This document shows, in pieces, positions 24,579-33,290 of a DNA stretch of 34,035 bases. Source of the DNA: Alphaproteobacteria bacterium (GTDB lineage Bacteria; Pseudomonadota; Alphaproteobacteria; JAEULC01); contig JAKLKW010000033.1 of NCBI GenBank assembly GCA_023150455.1, forward strand, positions 1 through 34,035, in the 5' to 3' direction. Made by a program: the position numbers and the translations under genes. The number at the start of each line of letters is the position of its first letter. Positions within the stretch are counted from its first letter, which is position 1. A model generated the notes under the pieces. The model was not told the origin of the DNA. It saw only the letters and a program-made list of their open reading frames with translations, and did no database searches.

Positions 24579-25042
24579 CGGAGATCCGCTTCTACCATCT
24601 CGAGCGCTCGACCCTCGAGCGCGCCCTGGCCACGATGCTCGAGCGCGTGCTGGAGCGCGGGCAGCGCGCGCTCGTGCTGCTCGGCTCGCCCGAGCGGGCC
24701 GAGGCGCTCAATGCGCACTTGTGGACCTACCGGCCCGACTCGTTCCTGCCGCACGGCACGCCGGCCGACGGATTTCCCGAGGAGCAGCCGATCCTGCTGG
24801 CGGCGGAGGAAACCGCGCCGGCCGCGCCCGGACCCAACAAGGCCGACGTCCTGTTCCTCGCCGACGGCGCGCGCGCCGCCGACGTCACCCTCTACAAGAT
24901 GTGCGTCGAGCTGTTCGACGGCGCCGACGACGCCGCGGTCCGGGCCGCGCGCGAGCGCTGGCGCGCCTACAAGGCCGCCGGCCATGCGCTGACCTACTGG
25001 CGCCAGTCCGACAAGGGCTGGCAGAAGGAAGCCGAGGGGTAG
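24575..25042 (+). CDS. holC: DNA polymerase III chi subunit
   Basis: Chi links the clamp loader to single-strand-binding protein at the replication fork. The 155-residue protein starts TEIRFYHLERSTLERALATML and has RALVLLGSPERAEALNAHLWTY (in part EALNAHLWTYRPDSFLPHG), PILLA and the closing region RWRAYKAAGHALTYWRQ, matching HolC. The start is GTG 24575, overlapping the pepA stop by four bases; coupling would supply ribosomes. The psi partner is generally lacking in these bacteria and none is seen here. Confidence 0.94.
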   Translation: MTEIRFYHLERSTLERALATMLERVLERGQRALVLLGSPERAEALNAHLWTYRPDSFLPHGTPADGFPEEQPILLAAEETAPAAPGPNKADVLFLADGARAADVTLYKMCVELFDGADDAAVRAARERWRAYKAAGHALTYWRQSDKGWQKEAEG

Positions 25043-25047
25043 GAGCG

Positions 25048-25170
25048 GCATCGCGGGAGGTCCGGCCCCGGCGGCGGAGCCGGACAGGAAGCTCAACGGG
25101 CAGGCCGGCGGCAGTGCCGACCGGCCGATCGTCTTCCTCGCGGAGGCGAAGCCGGCCGATTCCGCGATGC
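25048..25170. other. Compact inverted-repeat array between convergent holC and histidine kinase
   Basis: The 132-base gap is almost wholly self-complementary. GCATCGCGG (25048-25056) and CCGCGATGC (25162-25170) could pair as a nine-base closing stem. Inside are TCCGGC/GCCGGA (25061-25066 with 25079-25084), a nested hairpin GGCCGG...CCGGCC with inner GGC-AGT-GCC (25103-25126), and CTTC...GAAG around CCTC-GCG-GAGG (about 25132-25150). It could be a bidirectional terminator, a mobile palindromic element or a structured RNA; composition alone makes some pairing likely. No U tract is present. Confidence 0.4.
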
Positions 25171-25174
25171 GCCC

Positions 25175-26815
<1,641 letters not shown>

Positions 26816-26942
26816 CTGGCGCTCCTGCGCTGGCATTCCCCGCGTCCCCTGCGTACCTCGCGGGCGGGAACATGGCGCCGGTATCATTAATTAACGGTGA
26901 ATATCCACAGCTACACCGCTAAAATTGTATCGATCCAGGTGC
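26816..26942. other. Gap between ABC-F gene and histidine kinase with an AT-rich patch
   Basis: Bases 26880-26935 are markedly AT-rich for this DNA (TTAATTAA at about 26885-26892, TAAAATTGTATC later), which suggests the kinase promoter on the minus strand. I find no hexamer pair good enough to name. ATATCCACA here differs by one base from a DnaA box, but it is single. Confidence 0.3.
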
Positions 26943-28859
26943 TCAGGGAATCGGGCTGCGCGCAGATTCTTCCGCTGAATCAAGAGCTTCGTGGGCGGCC
27001 AGCCATTCCGCCTCGGCCGCGTCGAGCGCGGCGCGCGTGGCCGCGAGGCTGCGGTTGATCTGCGCCAGGCCGGCGGGCGCGCCGCTATAGGAGGCCGGGT
27101 CCGCGAGCCGCCGCTCGAGCTCCTCCTTCTCGCGGTGCAGGCTCTGCATTTTCACTTCCGCCGCCTGCACCGCGCGCCGGAGCGGCTTCATCCGCTCGCG
27201 CGCCTCGGCCGCGGCGCGGCGGTCGTCGCGCCGGTTGGCGGCGCGCGGTTTCGCCGGCGCGTCGGGGCGCTGGGCCCCGTTTCGCTCGGCCGCGCGCCGC
27301 TCCCCGGTCACGTGCCGGCGGTAGTCGTCGAGGTCCCCATCGAACGGGCGGCAGGTGCCGTCCGCGACCAGCCACAGCCGGTCGGCGGTCGCCGCCACCA
27401 GCCGGGGATCGTGGCTTACCAGCACGACGGCGCCGTCATAGGCGTTGAGCGCCGTCACCAGCGCGTCGCGCGCCTCGATGTCGAGATGGTTGGTCGGCTC
27501 GTCCAGCAGCAGCAGGTGCGGCGCGTCGCGCGTGATCAGCGCGAACAGCAGCCGCGCGCGCTCGCCACCCGACAGCTCGCCGACCCTGCGGTCGGCGCGG
27601 TCCTGCGCGAAGCCGAACCGGCCGAGATGGGCGCGCAGCTTGACCTCGGGCCGGTCGGGCATGAGCTCGGCGAGGTGATGATAGGCGGTACGGTCGGCCG
27701 AGAAGGCCTGGGCCTGCTCCTGGTCGAAATAGCCGACGCGCAGCTTCTGCGCGCGGCGCATGCTGCCGCCCATCGGCTCCAGCCGGCGCGTCAGCAGCTT
27801 GAGCAGCGTCGACTTGCCGTTGCCGTTCTGGCCCAGAAGCGCGATGCGGTCGTCCATGTCGATGCGCAGGTCCAGCCGACGCAGCACGGGCTTGCCCGGC
27901 ACATAGCCGGCCTCGACGCGCTCGAGCGTCAGGATCGGCGGCGCCAGCTTCTCGGGACTGGGGAAATCGAAGGCGATCTCCTCGTCGCGCGCGACCGGCG
28001 CCAACGAGCCCATGCGCTCCAGCATCTTGATGCGGCTCTGCGCCTGGCGCGCCTTGCTGGCCTTGTAGCGGAAGCGGTCGATGAAGGACTGGATGTGGCG
28101 GCGCTGCGCCAGCTGCTTGGCCGCCTCGGCCGCGCGCAGCGCCTGGCGCTCGGCGCGCGTGCGCTCGTAGTTGTCGTAGTCGCCGCGGTACATCACCAGC
28201 TTGCCGCCGTCGATGTGCACGATCTCCTCGACCACGGCGTTCAGCAGGTCGCGGTCGTGGCTGACCAGGATCAGCGTGCCGGGGTATTGCGCGAGGAAGG
28301 CTTCGAGCCACAGCCGCGCCTCGAGGTCGAGATGGTTGCTGGGCTCGTCCAGCAGCATCAGGTCGGGATTGGCGAACAGCGTGGCCGCCAGCGCCACGCG
28401 CATGCGCCAGCCGCCCGAATAGTCGTCGAGCGGCCGCTGCTGCGCCTCGTGGTCGAAGCCGAGGCCGGCGAGGATCGCCGCGGCGCGCGCCGGCGCCGAA
28501 TGCGCCCGGATCGTCGCCAGCCGGTCGTGGATCTCGGCGATGCGGCCCGGGTCGGTCGCGGTTTCGGCCTCGCCGAGCAGCGCCGCGCGCTCGATGTCGG
28601 CGGCGAGCACGAAGTCGATCAGCGCGGTGACGCCCTCCGGCGCCTGCTGCGACAGGTGCCCGACGCGCGCGCGGGTCGGCAGGTCGATCGCACCTTCGTC
28701 GGGATGAAGCTCGCCCAGGATCAGCTTCAGCAGGGTCGACTTGCCGCTGCCGTTGCGGCCGATCAGCCCGCAGCGGTGGCCCGCCGCGACGGCCACGCCG
28801 GCGCGATCGAAAATCGCGCGGCCGCCGTAGCGAAACGTCAGGTTGGAGATCGACAGCAT
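26943..28859 (-). CDS. ABC-F family ATPase (YheS/Uup-like), translation-related
   Basis: A 638-residue soluble protein with two ABC domains and no membrane part. Walker A motifs are GRNGSGKS (34-41) and GQNGNGKS (343-350); signatures are YSGGWRMRVALA and LSGGERARLLFAL; Walker B boxes are LMLLDEPSNHLD and LLLLDEPTNHLD. The linker between domains (about 225-290, KASKARQAQSRIKMLERM) is the ribosome-probing element of ABC-F proteins, and a charged coiled-coil tail follows from about 530. ABC-F proteins act on ribosomal E or P sites; the exact subfamily is unsure. I start at ATG 28859 (MLSISNLTFRYGG), not the upstream TTG 28886. It is divergent from ndk. Confidence 0.94.
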   Translation of the reverse strand: MLSISNLTFRYGGRAIFDRAGVAVAAGHRCGLIGRNGSGKSTLLKLILGELHPDEGAIDLPTRARVGHLSQQAPEGVTALIDFVLAADIERAALLGEAETATDPGRIAEIHDRLATIRAHSAPARAAAILAGLGFDHEAQQRPLDDYSGGWRMRVALAATLFANPDLMLLDEPSNHLDLEARLWLEAFLAQYPGTLILVSHDRDLLNAVVEEIVHIDGGKLVMYRGDYDNYERTRAERQALRAAEAAKQLAQRRHIQSFIDRFRYKASKARQAQSRIKMLERMGSLAPVARDEEIAFDFPSPEKLAPPILTLERVEAGYVPGKPVLRRLDLRIDMDDRIALLGQNGNGKSTLLKLLTRRLEPMGGSMRRAQKLRVGYFDQEQAQAFSADRTAYHHLAELMPDRPEVKLRAHLGRFGFAQDRADRRVGELSGGERARLLFALITRDAPHLLLLDEPTNHLDIEARDALVTALNAYDGAVVLVSHDPRLVAATADRLWLVADGTCRPFDGDLDDYRRHVTGERRAAERNGAQRPDAPAKPRAANRRDDRRAAAEARERMKPLRRAVQAAEVKMQSLHREKEELERRLADPASYSGAPAGLAQINRSLAATRAALDAAEAEWLAAHEALDSAEESARSPIP

Positions 28860-28888
28860 GCCGGGGTGATAGCAAGCCGCCGGCAAGG

Positions 28889-28917
28889 TTGCCAGCCCGG
28901 TTGCGGGCGACTATAAG
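28889..28917 (+). promoter_or_regulatory. Strong candidate sigma-70-type promoter for ndk
   Basis: TTGCCA (28889-28894), 17 bases, TATAAG (28912-28917): five of six consensus bases in each box with ideal spacing, the best promoter match I found in the window. RNA would begin near 28924, about 56 bases before ndk. Confidence 0.65.
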
Positions 28918-28925
28918 ACCGCACC

Positions 28926-28947
28926 CCGCGGCGGGCAGACGCCGCGG
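28926..28947 (+). promoter_or_regulatory. Hairpin at the 5' end of the ndk leader
   Basis: Perfect eight-base arms CCGCGGCG and CGCCGCGG around a six-base loop begin within a few bases of the predicted transcript start. A 5'-terminal stem often protects RNA from decay; no U tract follows, so it is not an evident terminator. Function is inference. Confidence 0.45.
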
Positions 28948-28979
28948 AAACCCGTGTCCTTGCGAGGGAAGCTGCCGCC

Positions 28980-29402
28980 ATGGCCGTCGAGCGCACGCTG
29001 TCGATCATCAAGCCGGACGCCACGCGCCGGAACCTGACCGGCAAGATCAACGCCAGGCTGGAGGAGGCGGGCCTGCGCATCGTCGCCCAGAAGCGGCTGC
29101 GCCTGTCGCGCGAGCAGGCCGAGGGCTTCTACGCCGTGCACAAGCAGCGTCCGTTCTTCAACGACCTGTGCGCCTTCATGATCTCGGGTCCCGTGGTCGT
29201 CCAGGTGCTCGAGGGCGAGAACGCGGTGACGAAGAACCGCGACGTCATGGGCGCGACCAATCCGGCCAATGCGGCGCCGGGGACGATCCGCAAGGAGTTC
29301 GCCCAGTCGATCGAGGCCAACTCGGTGCACGGTTCCGACAGCGCCGAGAACGCCCGTACCGAGATCGCGTTCTTCTTCTCTGGCATCGAGATCGTCGGCT
29401 GA
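28980..29402 (+). CDS. ndk: Nucleoside diphosphate kinase
   Basis: Exchanges gamma-phosphate between nucleoside triphosphates and diphosphates through a phosphohistidine. The 140-residue sequence has [43 protein letters not shown] (in part) and the active-site NSVHGSDS with His117. Length and motifs are canonical. ATG 28980 is preceded by GAGGGA. Eight bases separate it from the chromate transporter genes, which may be read from the same strong promoter. Confidence 0.98.
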   Translation: MAVERTLSIIKPDATRRNLTGKINARLEEAGLRIVAQKRLRLSREQAEGFYAVHKQRPFFNDLCAFMISGPVVVQVLEGENAVTKNRDVMGATNPANAAPGTIRKEFAQSIEANSVHGSDSAENARTEIAFFFSGIEIVG

Positions 29403-29410
29403 CCTGATCC

Positions 29411-29983
29411 ATGCGCGGCGCGGAGGCCCCGCCCGGGTCCGCGCCGGCGCATCCTTCGCTCGGCAAGCTCTTCGTCGGGTTCCTGTCGGTTGCCGCCGTC
29501 GGGTTCGGCGGCGTCATGCCGTGGCTGCGCCGCATGCTGGTGGAGCGCCGGAGCTGGCTCACGGCGGAAGAGTTCAACGACCTGCTGGCGCTGTGCCAGT
29601 TCCTGCCCGGGTCGAACGTGGTCAATCTGGCCGTTGCCGTCGGCGCGCGCTTCGGCGGGCTGCGAGGCGCGATCGCAGCGACCACCGGGATGCTCGCCGT
29701 GCCCGTCGCGGTCGCGATGGCCGCCGCCGCAGCCTATGCGCGCTGGGGCGGCATCGAGACCGTTCGCGGGGCGCTGACCGGCATCGGCGCCGCCGCGGCA
29801 GGGCTGGTGATCGCCATGGCCGTGAAGATGGCGGCGCCACTGCTGCGCAAGCGGCCCGTACAGGCGGTGCCGTTCATCCTGGCGGCCTTCGTCGCCGTCG
29901 GCCTGCTGCGCTGGCCGCTCGAATGGGTGGTGCTGGCGCTGTGCCCACTGAGCGTCGTCGTCCATTGGCGGTGGCGCGCATGA
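29411..29983 (+). CDS. Chromate transporter, N-terminal-type half protein
   Basis: A 190-residue protein with one CHR domain: FVGFLSVAAVGFGGVMPWLRRMLVE (in part AVGFGGVMPWLRR), EEFNDLLALCQFLPGSNVVNLAV and four to six membrane segments. CHR proteins export chromate or related oxyanions; this half pairs with the next gene to build the two-domain transporter, as in short-chain ChrA pairs. The stop overlaps the next ATG as ATGA. No ribosome site is obvious, so translation may be coupled to ndk. Real substrate is unproven; these pairs are frequent outside metal-resistance loci. Confidence 0.88.
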   Translation: MRGAEAPPGSAPAHPSLGKLFVGFLSVAAVGFGGVMPWLRRMLVERRSWLTAEEFNDLLALCQFLPGSNVVNLAVAVGARFGGLRGAIAATTGMLAVPVAVAMAAAAAYARWGGIETVRGALTGIGAAAAGLVIAMAVKMAAPLLRKRPVQAVPFILAAFVAVGLLRWPLEWVVLALCPLSVVVHWRWRA

Positions 29984-30510
29984 ACGAGCAGAGCCCGATC
30001 CTCGCCGTTGCGCAGCAATTCGCCCAGCTATCGCTCCTGACGGTCGGTGGCGTCATGGCCGTGCTGCCGGAGATGCATCGCGAGGCGGTCGAGTTGCGCG
30101 GCTGGATGACCGACGGCGAGTTCGCCAGCCTGTTCGCGATCGCCCAGGCCGCGCCCGGCCCGAACATGCTGGTGGTGACGCTGGTCGGCTGGCACGTGGC
30201 GGGCGTCGCCGGCGGCCTGGTCGCGACGGCGGCGATGTGCGCGCCGACCACGCTGCTGACCTTCCTGGTGCTGCGTTTGTGGGACCGCTTCAAGGCGCGG
30301 CCGTGGCGCACCGCGGTGCAAGATGGGCTGGCGCCGATCATGGTCGGCCTGGTCTCCGCCAGCGCGCTGCTGCTGACGCGCTCGACCCAGACCGGCTGGG
30401 GAACCGTGGCGGTCACCCTCGGCACCGCCGCGCTTGCGGCCGCGACGCCGGTCAATCCGATCTGGGCGATGGCGGCGGCAGCGGCGCTCGGCGTAGCGGG
30501 GTTGCTGTAG
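29980..30510 (+). CDS. Chromate transporter, C-terminal-type half protein
   Basis: A 176-residue partner of the preceding gene, again one CHR domain: LSLLTVGGVMAVLPEMHREAV (in part TVGGVMAVLPEMHR), GEFASLFAIAQAAPGPNMLVV and several membrane helices. The two differ in the conserved box (PGSNVVNLAV against PGPNMLVVTL), as expected for the two inverted halves of ChrA. Start ATG 29980 lies in the ATGA overlap. It ends 52 bases from the convergent PPOX gene, with no clear terminator between. Confidence 0.88.
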   Translation: MNEQSPILAVAQQFAQLSLLTVGGVMAVLPEMHREAVELRGWMTDGEFASLFAIAQAAPGPNMLVVTLVGWHVAGVAGGLVATAAMCAPTTLLTFLVLRLWDRFKARPWRTAVQDGLAPIMVGLVSASALLLTRSTQTGWGTVAVTLGTAALAAATPVNPIWAMAAAAALGVAGLL

Positions 30511-30562
30511 CGGACGCCGTCGCTCAGACGCCCGGGAACGTGTCGCGCTCGCGCCCGTCGGG

Positions 30563-31204
30563 CTAATAGAGGCGGGTCTTGTACGACTCGTCGACGCGCT
30601 TTTCGGCTTCCTCCACGGTCACGCCCTCCGGGCGGACCTGCTCGACGATCATGCGGCCGAGCGAAGGGAAGGTCTTGGCGTCGACGCGGTAGTCGTCGTG
30701 CCACAAGCGTGCGCGCTTCAGCGCCTTGCCGCAATGCAGGAACGCCTCGCGCACGGCCACGCGGATCGCGAGCTTGGGGCGCTTGCCGTTGACCTCGGCG
30801 CGCGCGAGCAGGGCTTCGTCGCGCGTCAGCGACGCCGTGCCGTTGACGCGCAGCGTCTCGTCGATGCCGGGGATGAAGAAGATCAGCCCCACCTCGGGCG
30901 CGTGCAGCAGGTTGGACATCGTGTCCAGCCGGTTGTTGCCGGGACGGTCGGGGATCACGAGCGTGGCGTCGTCGATCACCTGCACGAAGCCGGGCGCGTC
31001 GCCGCGCGGGCTGACGTCGGTGCCGCCCCGTGATCCGTCGACCGCGGGCCGCGTCGACCCGATCACCAGGAACGGCGAGCGGGCGATGAAATTGCGGCAG
31101 TGCCGGTCCAGCCGGTCGAGCTGCTTCAGCCGGGCGAGCTCGGAGACCTGCGGATAGAGCGCGCGCAGGCCGGGTTCGTCGCCGGGACCCGACGCGTCGC
31201 TCAC
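30563..31204 (-). CDS. Pyridoxamine-phosphate-oxidase-like (PPOX) flavoprotein
   Basis: A 213-residue single-domain protein of the split-barrel flavin-binding fold: FIARSPFLVIGSTRP, GDAPGFVQVIDDATLVIPDRPGNNRLDTMSNLL (in part LVIPDRPGNNRLDTMSNLL), VGLIFFIPGIDETLRVNG and AIRVAVREAFLHCGKALKRA. PDRPGNNR...N followed by ETLRVNG is typical of the FMN-dependent DR2398/MSMEG_1061-like subgroup, whose substrate is unknown; it is not PdxH. The start is GTG 31204, overlapping the stop of the upstream small gene as GTGA, which indicates coupling. Confidence 0.88.
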   Translation of the reverse strand: MSDASGPGDEPGLRALYPQVSELARLKQLDRLDRHCRNFIARSPFLVIGSTRPAVDGSRGGTDVSPRGDAPGFVQVIDDATLVIPDRPGNNRLDTMSNLLHAPEVGLIFFIPGIDETLRVNGTASLTRDEALLARAEVNGKRPKLAIRVAVREAFLHCGKALKRARLWHDDYRVDAKTFPSLGRMIVEQVRPEGVTVEEAEKRVDESYKTRLY

Positions 31205-31344
31205 GTCAGGAAATACGCCATCAGCAAGAGGACGACCGCGATCGCGATGACGCTGTAGAGCAGCAGCTTGCAGAACCCGCTCCAGGTCTGCTGGTGCTGC
31301 GACATGTCGAACTCGGACGCGCCGCCGTGCCGTTCCGCCGCCAT
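31201..31344 (-). CDS. aa3-type cytochrome c oxidase subunit IV-like small membrane protein
   Basis: A 47-residue protein: a short hydrophilic lead with DMSQHQQTWSGFCKL, then one membrane helix (LLLYSVIAIAVVLLLMAYFL). This plan (aspartate- and histidine-containing lead, E/Q-x-TW/TY, F, one helix ending in LLLMAYFL) is that of the bacterial aa3 oxidase subunit IV family (PF07835) of Alphaproteobacteria. ATG 31344 is preceded by GGGGGAGAAG; upstream in-frame codons to 31410 are not supported. No other oxidase gene is near. A related role outside the oxidase is possible. Confidence 0.78.
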   Translation of the reverse strand: MAAERHGGASEFDMSQHQQTWSGFCKLLLYSVIAIAVVLLLMAYFLT

Positions 31345-31381
31345 GATCTTCTTCTCCCCCGGGTCTACGGTCGTTGCCGGC

Positions 31382-31410
31382 AAAATAATATGAGGGCGGG
31401 CCGCCGCCAA
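31382..31410 (-). promoter_or_regulatory. Candidate promoter for the subunit IV-like / PPOX pair
   Basis: On the minus strand TTGGCG (31405-31410), 17 bases, TATTTT (31382-31387), within the only AT-rich patch of the 73-base gap behind purN. It would start RNA about 30 bases before the small gene. Four of six matches in each box. Confidence 0.4.
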
Positions 31411-31417
31411 GGGCGGA

Positions 31418-32077
31418 TCAACCTGGCTCGAGCGGGTTCAGCACGGCCATTTCCGGCGCACGATGGCCCTCGACGACCGCGCGCTCGCCAACGACCCGCA
31501 CCTTGCCGGCCGCCACCAGGCCGAGCGCCAGCGGGTAGAGCCGGTGCTCGGCCTGGAGCACGCGCTCGGCCAGCACGTCTTCCGTATCGCCCGGCTGGAC
31601 CGGTACGGCGGCCTGGGCGATGATCGGCCCGCTGTCCATCTCGGCCCGCACGAAATGCACCGTGCAGCCGGTGAAGCGCACGCCGGCCGCGAGCGCGCGC
31701 GCATGCGTGTCGAGCCCGGGAAAGGCGGGCAGCAGGGACGGATGGATGTTGATCATGCGGTCGCGCCAGGCCGCGACGAGACCCGCCGTGAGCAGGCGCA
31801 TGAAGCCCGCCAGGCAGACGAGGTCGACGCCGGCCCCGCGCAGGCACGCGTCGAGGGCGGCATCGAACGCGGCCCGGTCGGGGAAGTCGCGATGCCGCAC
31901 GACGCGGGTCGCGATCCCGGCGGCGGCGGCGACGCCGAGCCCGGCCGCGTCGGCGCGGTTGCTCAGCACGAGCGCGATCTCGGCCGGGAAGTCCCTGCCG
32001 CGCGCCGCCTCGACCAGCGCCTTCATGTTGCTGCCGCGGCCCGAGATCAGCACGCCCACGCGGCGCCGCACCGACAT
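31418..32077 (-). CDS. purN: Phosphoribosylglycinamide formyltransferase
   Basis: Third step of purine synthesis: formyl transfer from 10-formyl-tetrahydrofolate to GAR. The 219-residue sequence has VLISGRGSNMKAL (9-21) and catalytic Asn110, His112 (INIHPSLLPAF) and Asp148 (RAEMDSGPII), each about four above E. coli numbering. ATG 32077 (MSVRRRVGVL) is 17 bases after the purM stop; the frame is open further upstream only inside purM. purM-purN is a standard pair. Confidence 0.97.
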   Translation of the reverse strand: MSVRRRVGVLISGRGSNMKALVEAARGRDFPAEIALVLSNRADAAGLGVAAAAGIATRVVRHRDFPDRAAFDAALDACLRGAGVDLVCLAGFMRLLTAGLVAAWRDRMINIHPSLLPAFPGLDTHARALAAGVRFTGCTVHFVRAEMDSGPIIAQAAVPVQPGDTEDVLAERVLQAEHRLYPLALGLVAAGKVRVVGERAVVEGHRAPEMAVLNPLEPG

Positions 32078-32094
32078 GTCAGGCGCTTGCCATG

Positions 32095-33174
32095 CTAGCG
32101 GCCCCAGGACCTGTCGAGCCCGGTCACGGAAACGGCCGCGGCGTCGCCCGCGTGCGGCACGATGCTGCCGATGCGATGCACGCGCTCGCCGTCGGCCTCG
32201 AGCGAGCGCGTCACCGCCGCGACGTCGGCCTCGGCCACGACCAGCACCATGCCGATGCCGCAATTGAACGTGCGCAGCATCTCGGCGTCGGCGACGTTGC
32301 CGCTGCGCCTCAGCCACTGGAACACCGGCGGCAGGGGCCAGCCCGCCGCGTCGATCTCGGCGCGCGCCGTCTTCGGCAGGACGCGCGGCAGGTTCTCGAC
32401 GATGCCGCCGCCGGTGATGTGCGCCATCGCCTTGATGCCGCCGACCTTCAAGCCGTCGAGGCGCAGGGCCTTGAGCAGCGGCTTCACGTAGATGCGCGTC
32501 GGCTCGAGCAGGGCATGGCCGAGCGTCGTGCCGGCGGCGAACGGAGCCGGCGAGTCGTAGCCGAGATGCGTGTCGGCGACGATGCGGCGCACCAGCGAGA
32601 AGCCGTTGGAATGCACGCCCGAGGACGCGAGTCCCAGCACGGCGTCGCCCGCGCGCACGGCGGCGCCGGTGAGCGCCCTGTCGCGCTCGACCGCGCCGAC
32701 GGCGAAGCCGGCGAGGTCGTAGTCGCCCGCCGCGTACATGCCCGGCATCTCGGCGGTCTCGCCGCCGACCAAAGCGCAGCCGGCGATGCGGCAGCCCTCG
32801 GCGATGCCGTGCAGCACCGAAGTGGCCACATCCAGCTCGAGCCTGCCGGAGGCGAAGTAGTCGAGGAAGAACAGCGGCTCGGCACCCTGCACGACCAGGT
32901 CGTTGACGTTCATCGCCACCAGGTCGATCCCGACCGTGTCGTGCTTGCCGGCGGCGATGGCGACCTTGAGCTTGGTGCCGACGCCGTCGGTGGTCGAGAC
33001 GAGCAGCGGATCCTTGAAACCAGCGGCTTTCGGGTCGAAGAACGCGCCGAATCCGCCGAGCCGGGCATCGGCGCCGGGTCGCGCGGTGGAACGCGCCAAG
33101 GGCTTGATCGCCTGGACCAGCGCCTCGCCGGCGTCGATGTCGACGCCTGAATCCCTGTAGCTCCGGCTGACTAT
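32095..33174 (-). CDS. purM: Phosphoribosylformylglycinamidine cyclo-ligase, apparent ATA start
   Basis: ATP-dependent closure of FGAM to AIR, the imidazole-forming step of purine synthesis. Motifs: [16 protein letters not shown] at the N-terminus, [62 protein letters not shown] and [16 protein letters not shown]. The conserved N-terminus is read from about 33165 downwards, but between the in-frame stop at 33196-33198 and a TTG at 33099 there is no ATG, GTG or TTG. I set the start at ATA 33174, five bases after a GAGG site; that gives 359 residues, a normal length. Starting at TTG 33099 would remove the conserved [12 protein letters not shown] segment. An ATG-to-ATA change or a base-call error are both possible. 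Confidence 0.93.
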   Translation of the reverse strand: MVSRSYRDSGVDIDAGEALVQAIKPLARSTARPGADARLGGFGAFFDPKAAGFKDPLLVSTTDGVGTKLKVAIAAGKHDTVGIDLVAMNVNDLVVQGAEPLFFLDYFASGRLELDVATSVLHGIAEGCRIAGCALVGGETAEMPGMYAAGDYDLAGFAVGAVERDRALTGAAVRAGDAVLGLASSGVHSNGFSLVRRIVADTHLGYDSPAPFAAGTTLGHALLEPTRIYVKPLLKALRLDGLKVGGIKAMAHITGGGIVENLPRVLPKTARAEIDAAGWPLPPVFQWLRRSGNVADAEMLRTFNCGIGMVLVVAEADVAAVTRSLEADGERVHRIGSIVPHAGDAAAVSVTGLDRSWGR

Positions 33175-33262
33175 GGTATCCTCGGTCGGGTTCCGTTAAG
33201 AAGACACCGCGCCCGCTCGCGCAGGGCCGCCGCTTGTGGCGGAGCCGGCGACGGGCGCGCCG

Positions 33263-33290
33263 ACAATACTGTTTCCGGGACGGTTTGCAA
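33263..33290 (-). promoter_or_regulatory. Weak candidate promoter for purM-purN
   Basis: On the minus strand TTGCAA (33285-33290), 16 bases, TATTGT (33263-33268). It lies in the 115-base divergent gap and its -35 touches the DUF2066 start codon. Four of six matches each with slightly short spacing; no good plus-strand partner is seen. Confidence 0.3.

Noticed and set aside
26893..26906. ATATCCACA resembling a DnaA box, near an AT-rich patch, as a possible origin
   Set aside because: A single site with one mismatch, no cluster of boxes and no dnaA, dnaN or parAB neighbours.
32095..33099. TTG at 33099 as the purM start
   Set aside because: It would discard the conserved [12 protein letters not shown] segment that is intact upstream in the same frame.
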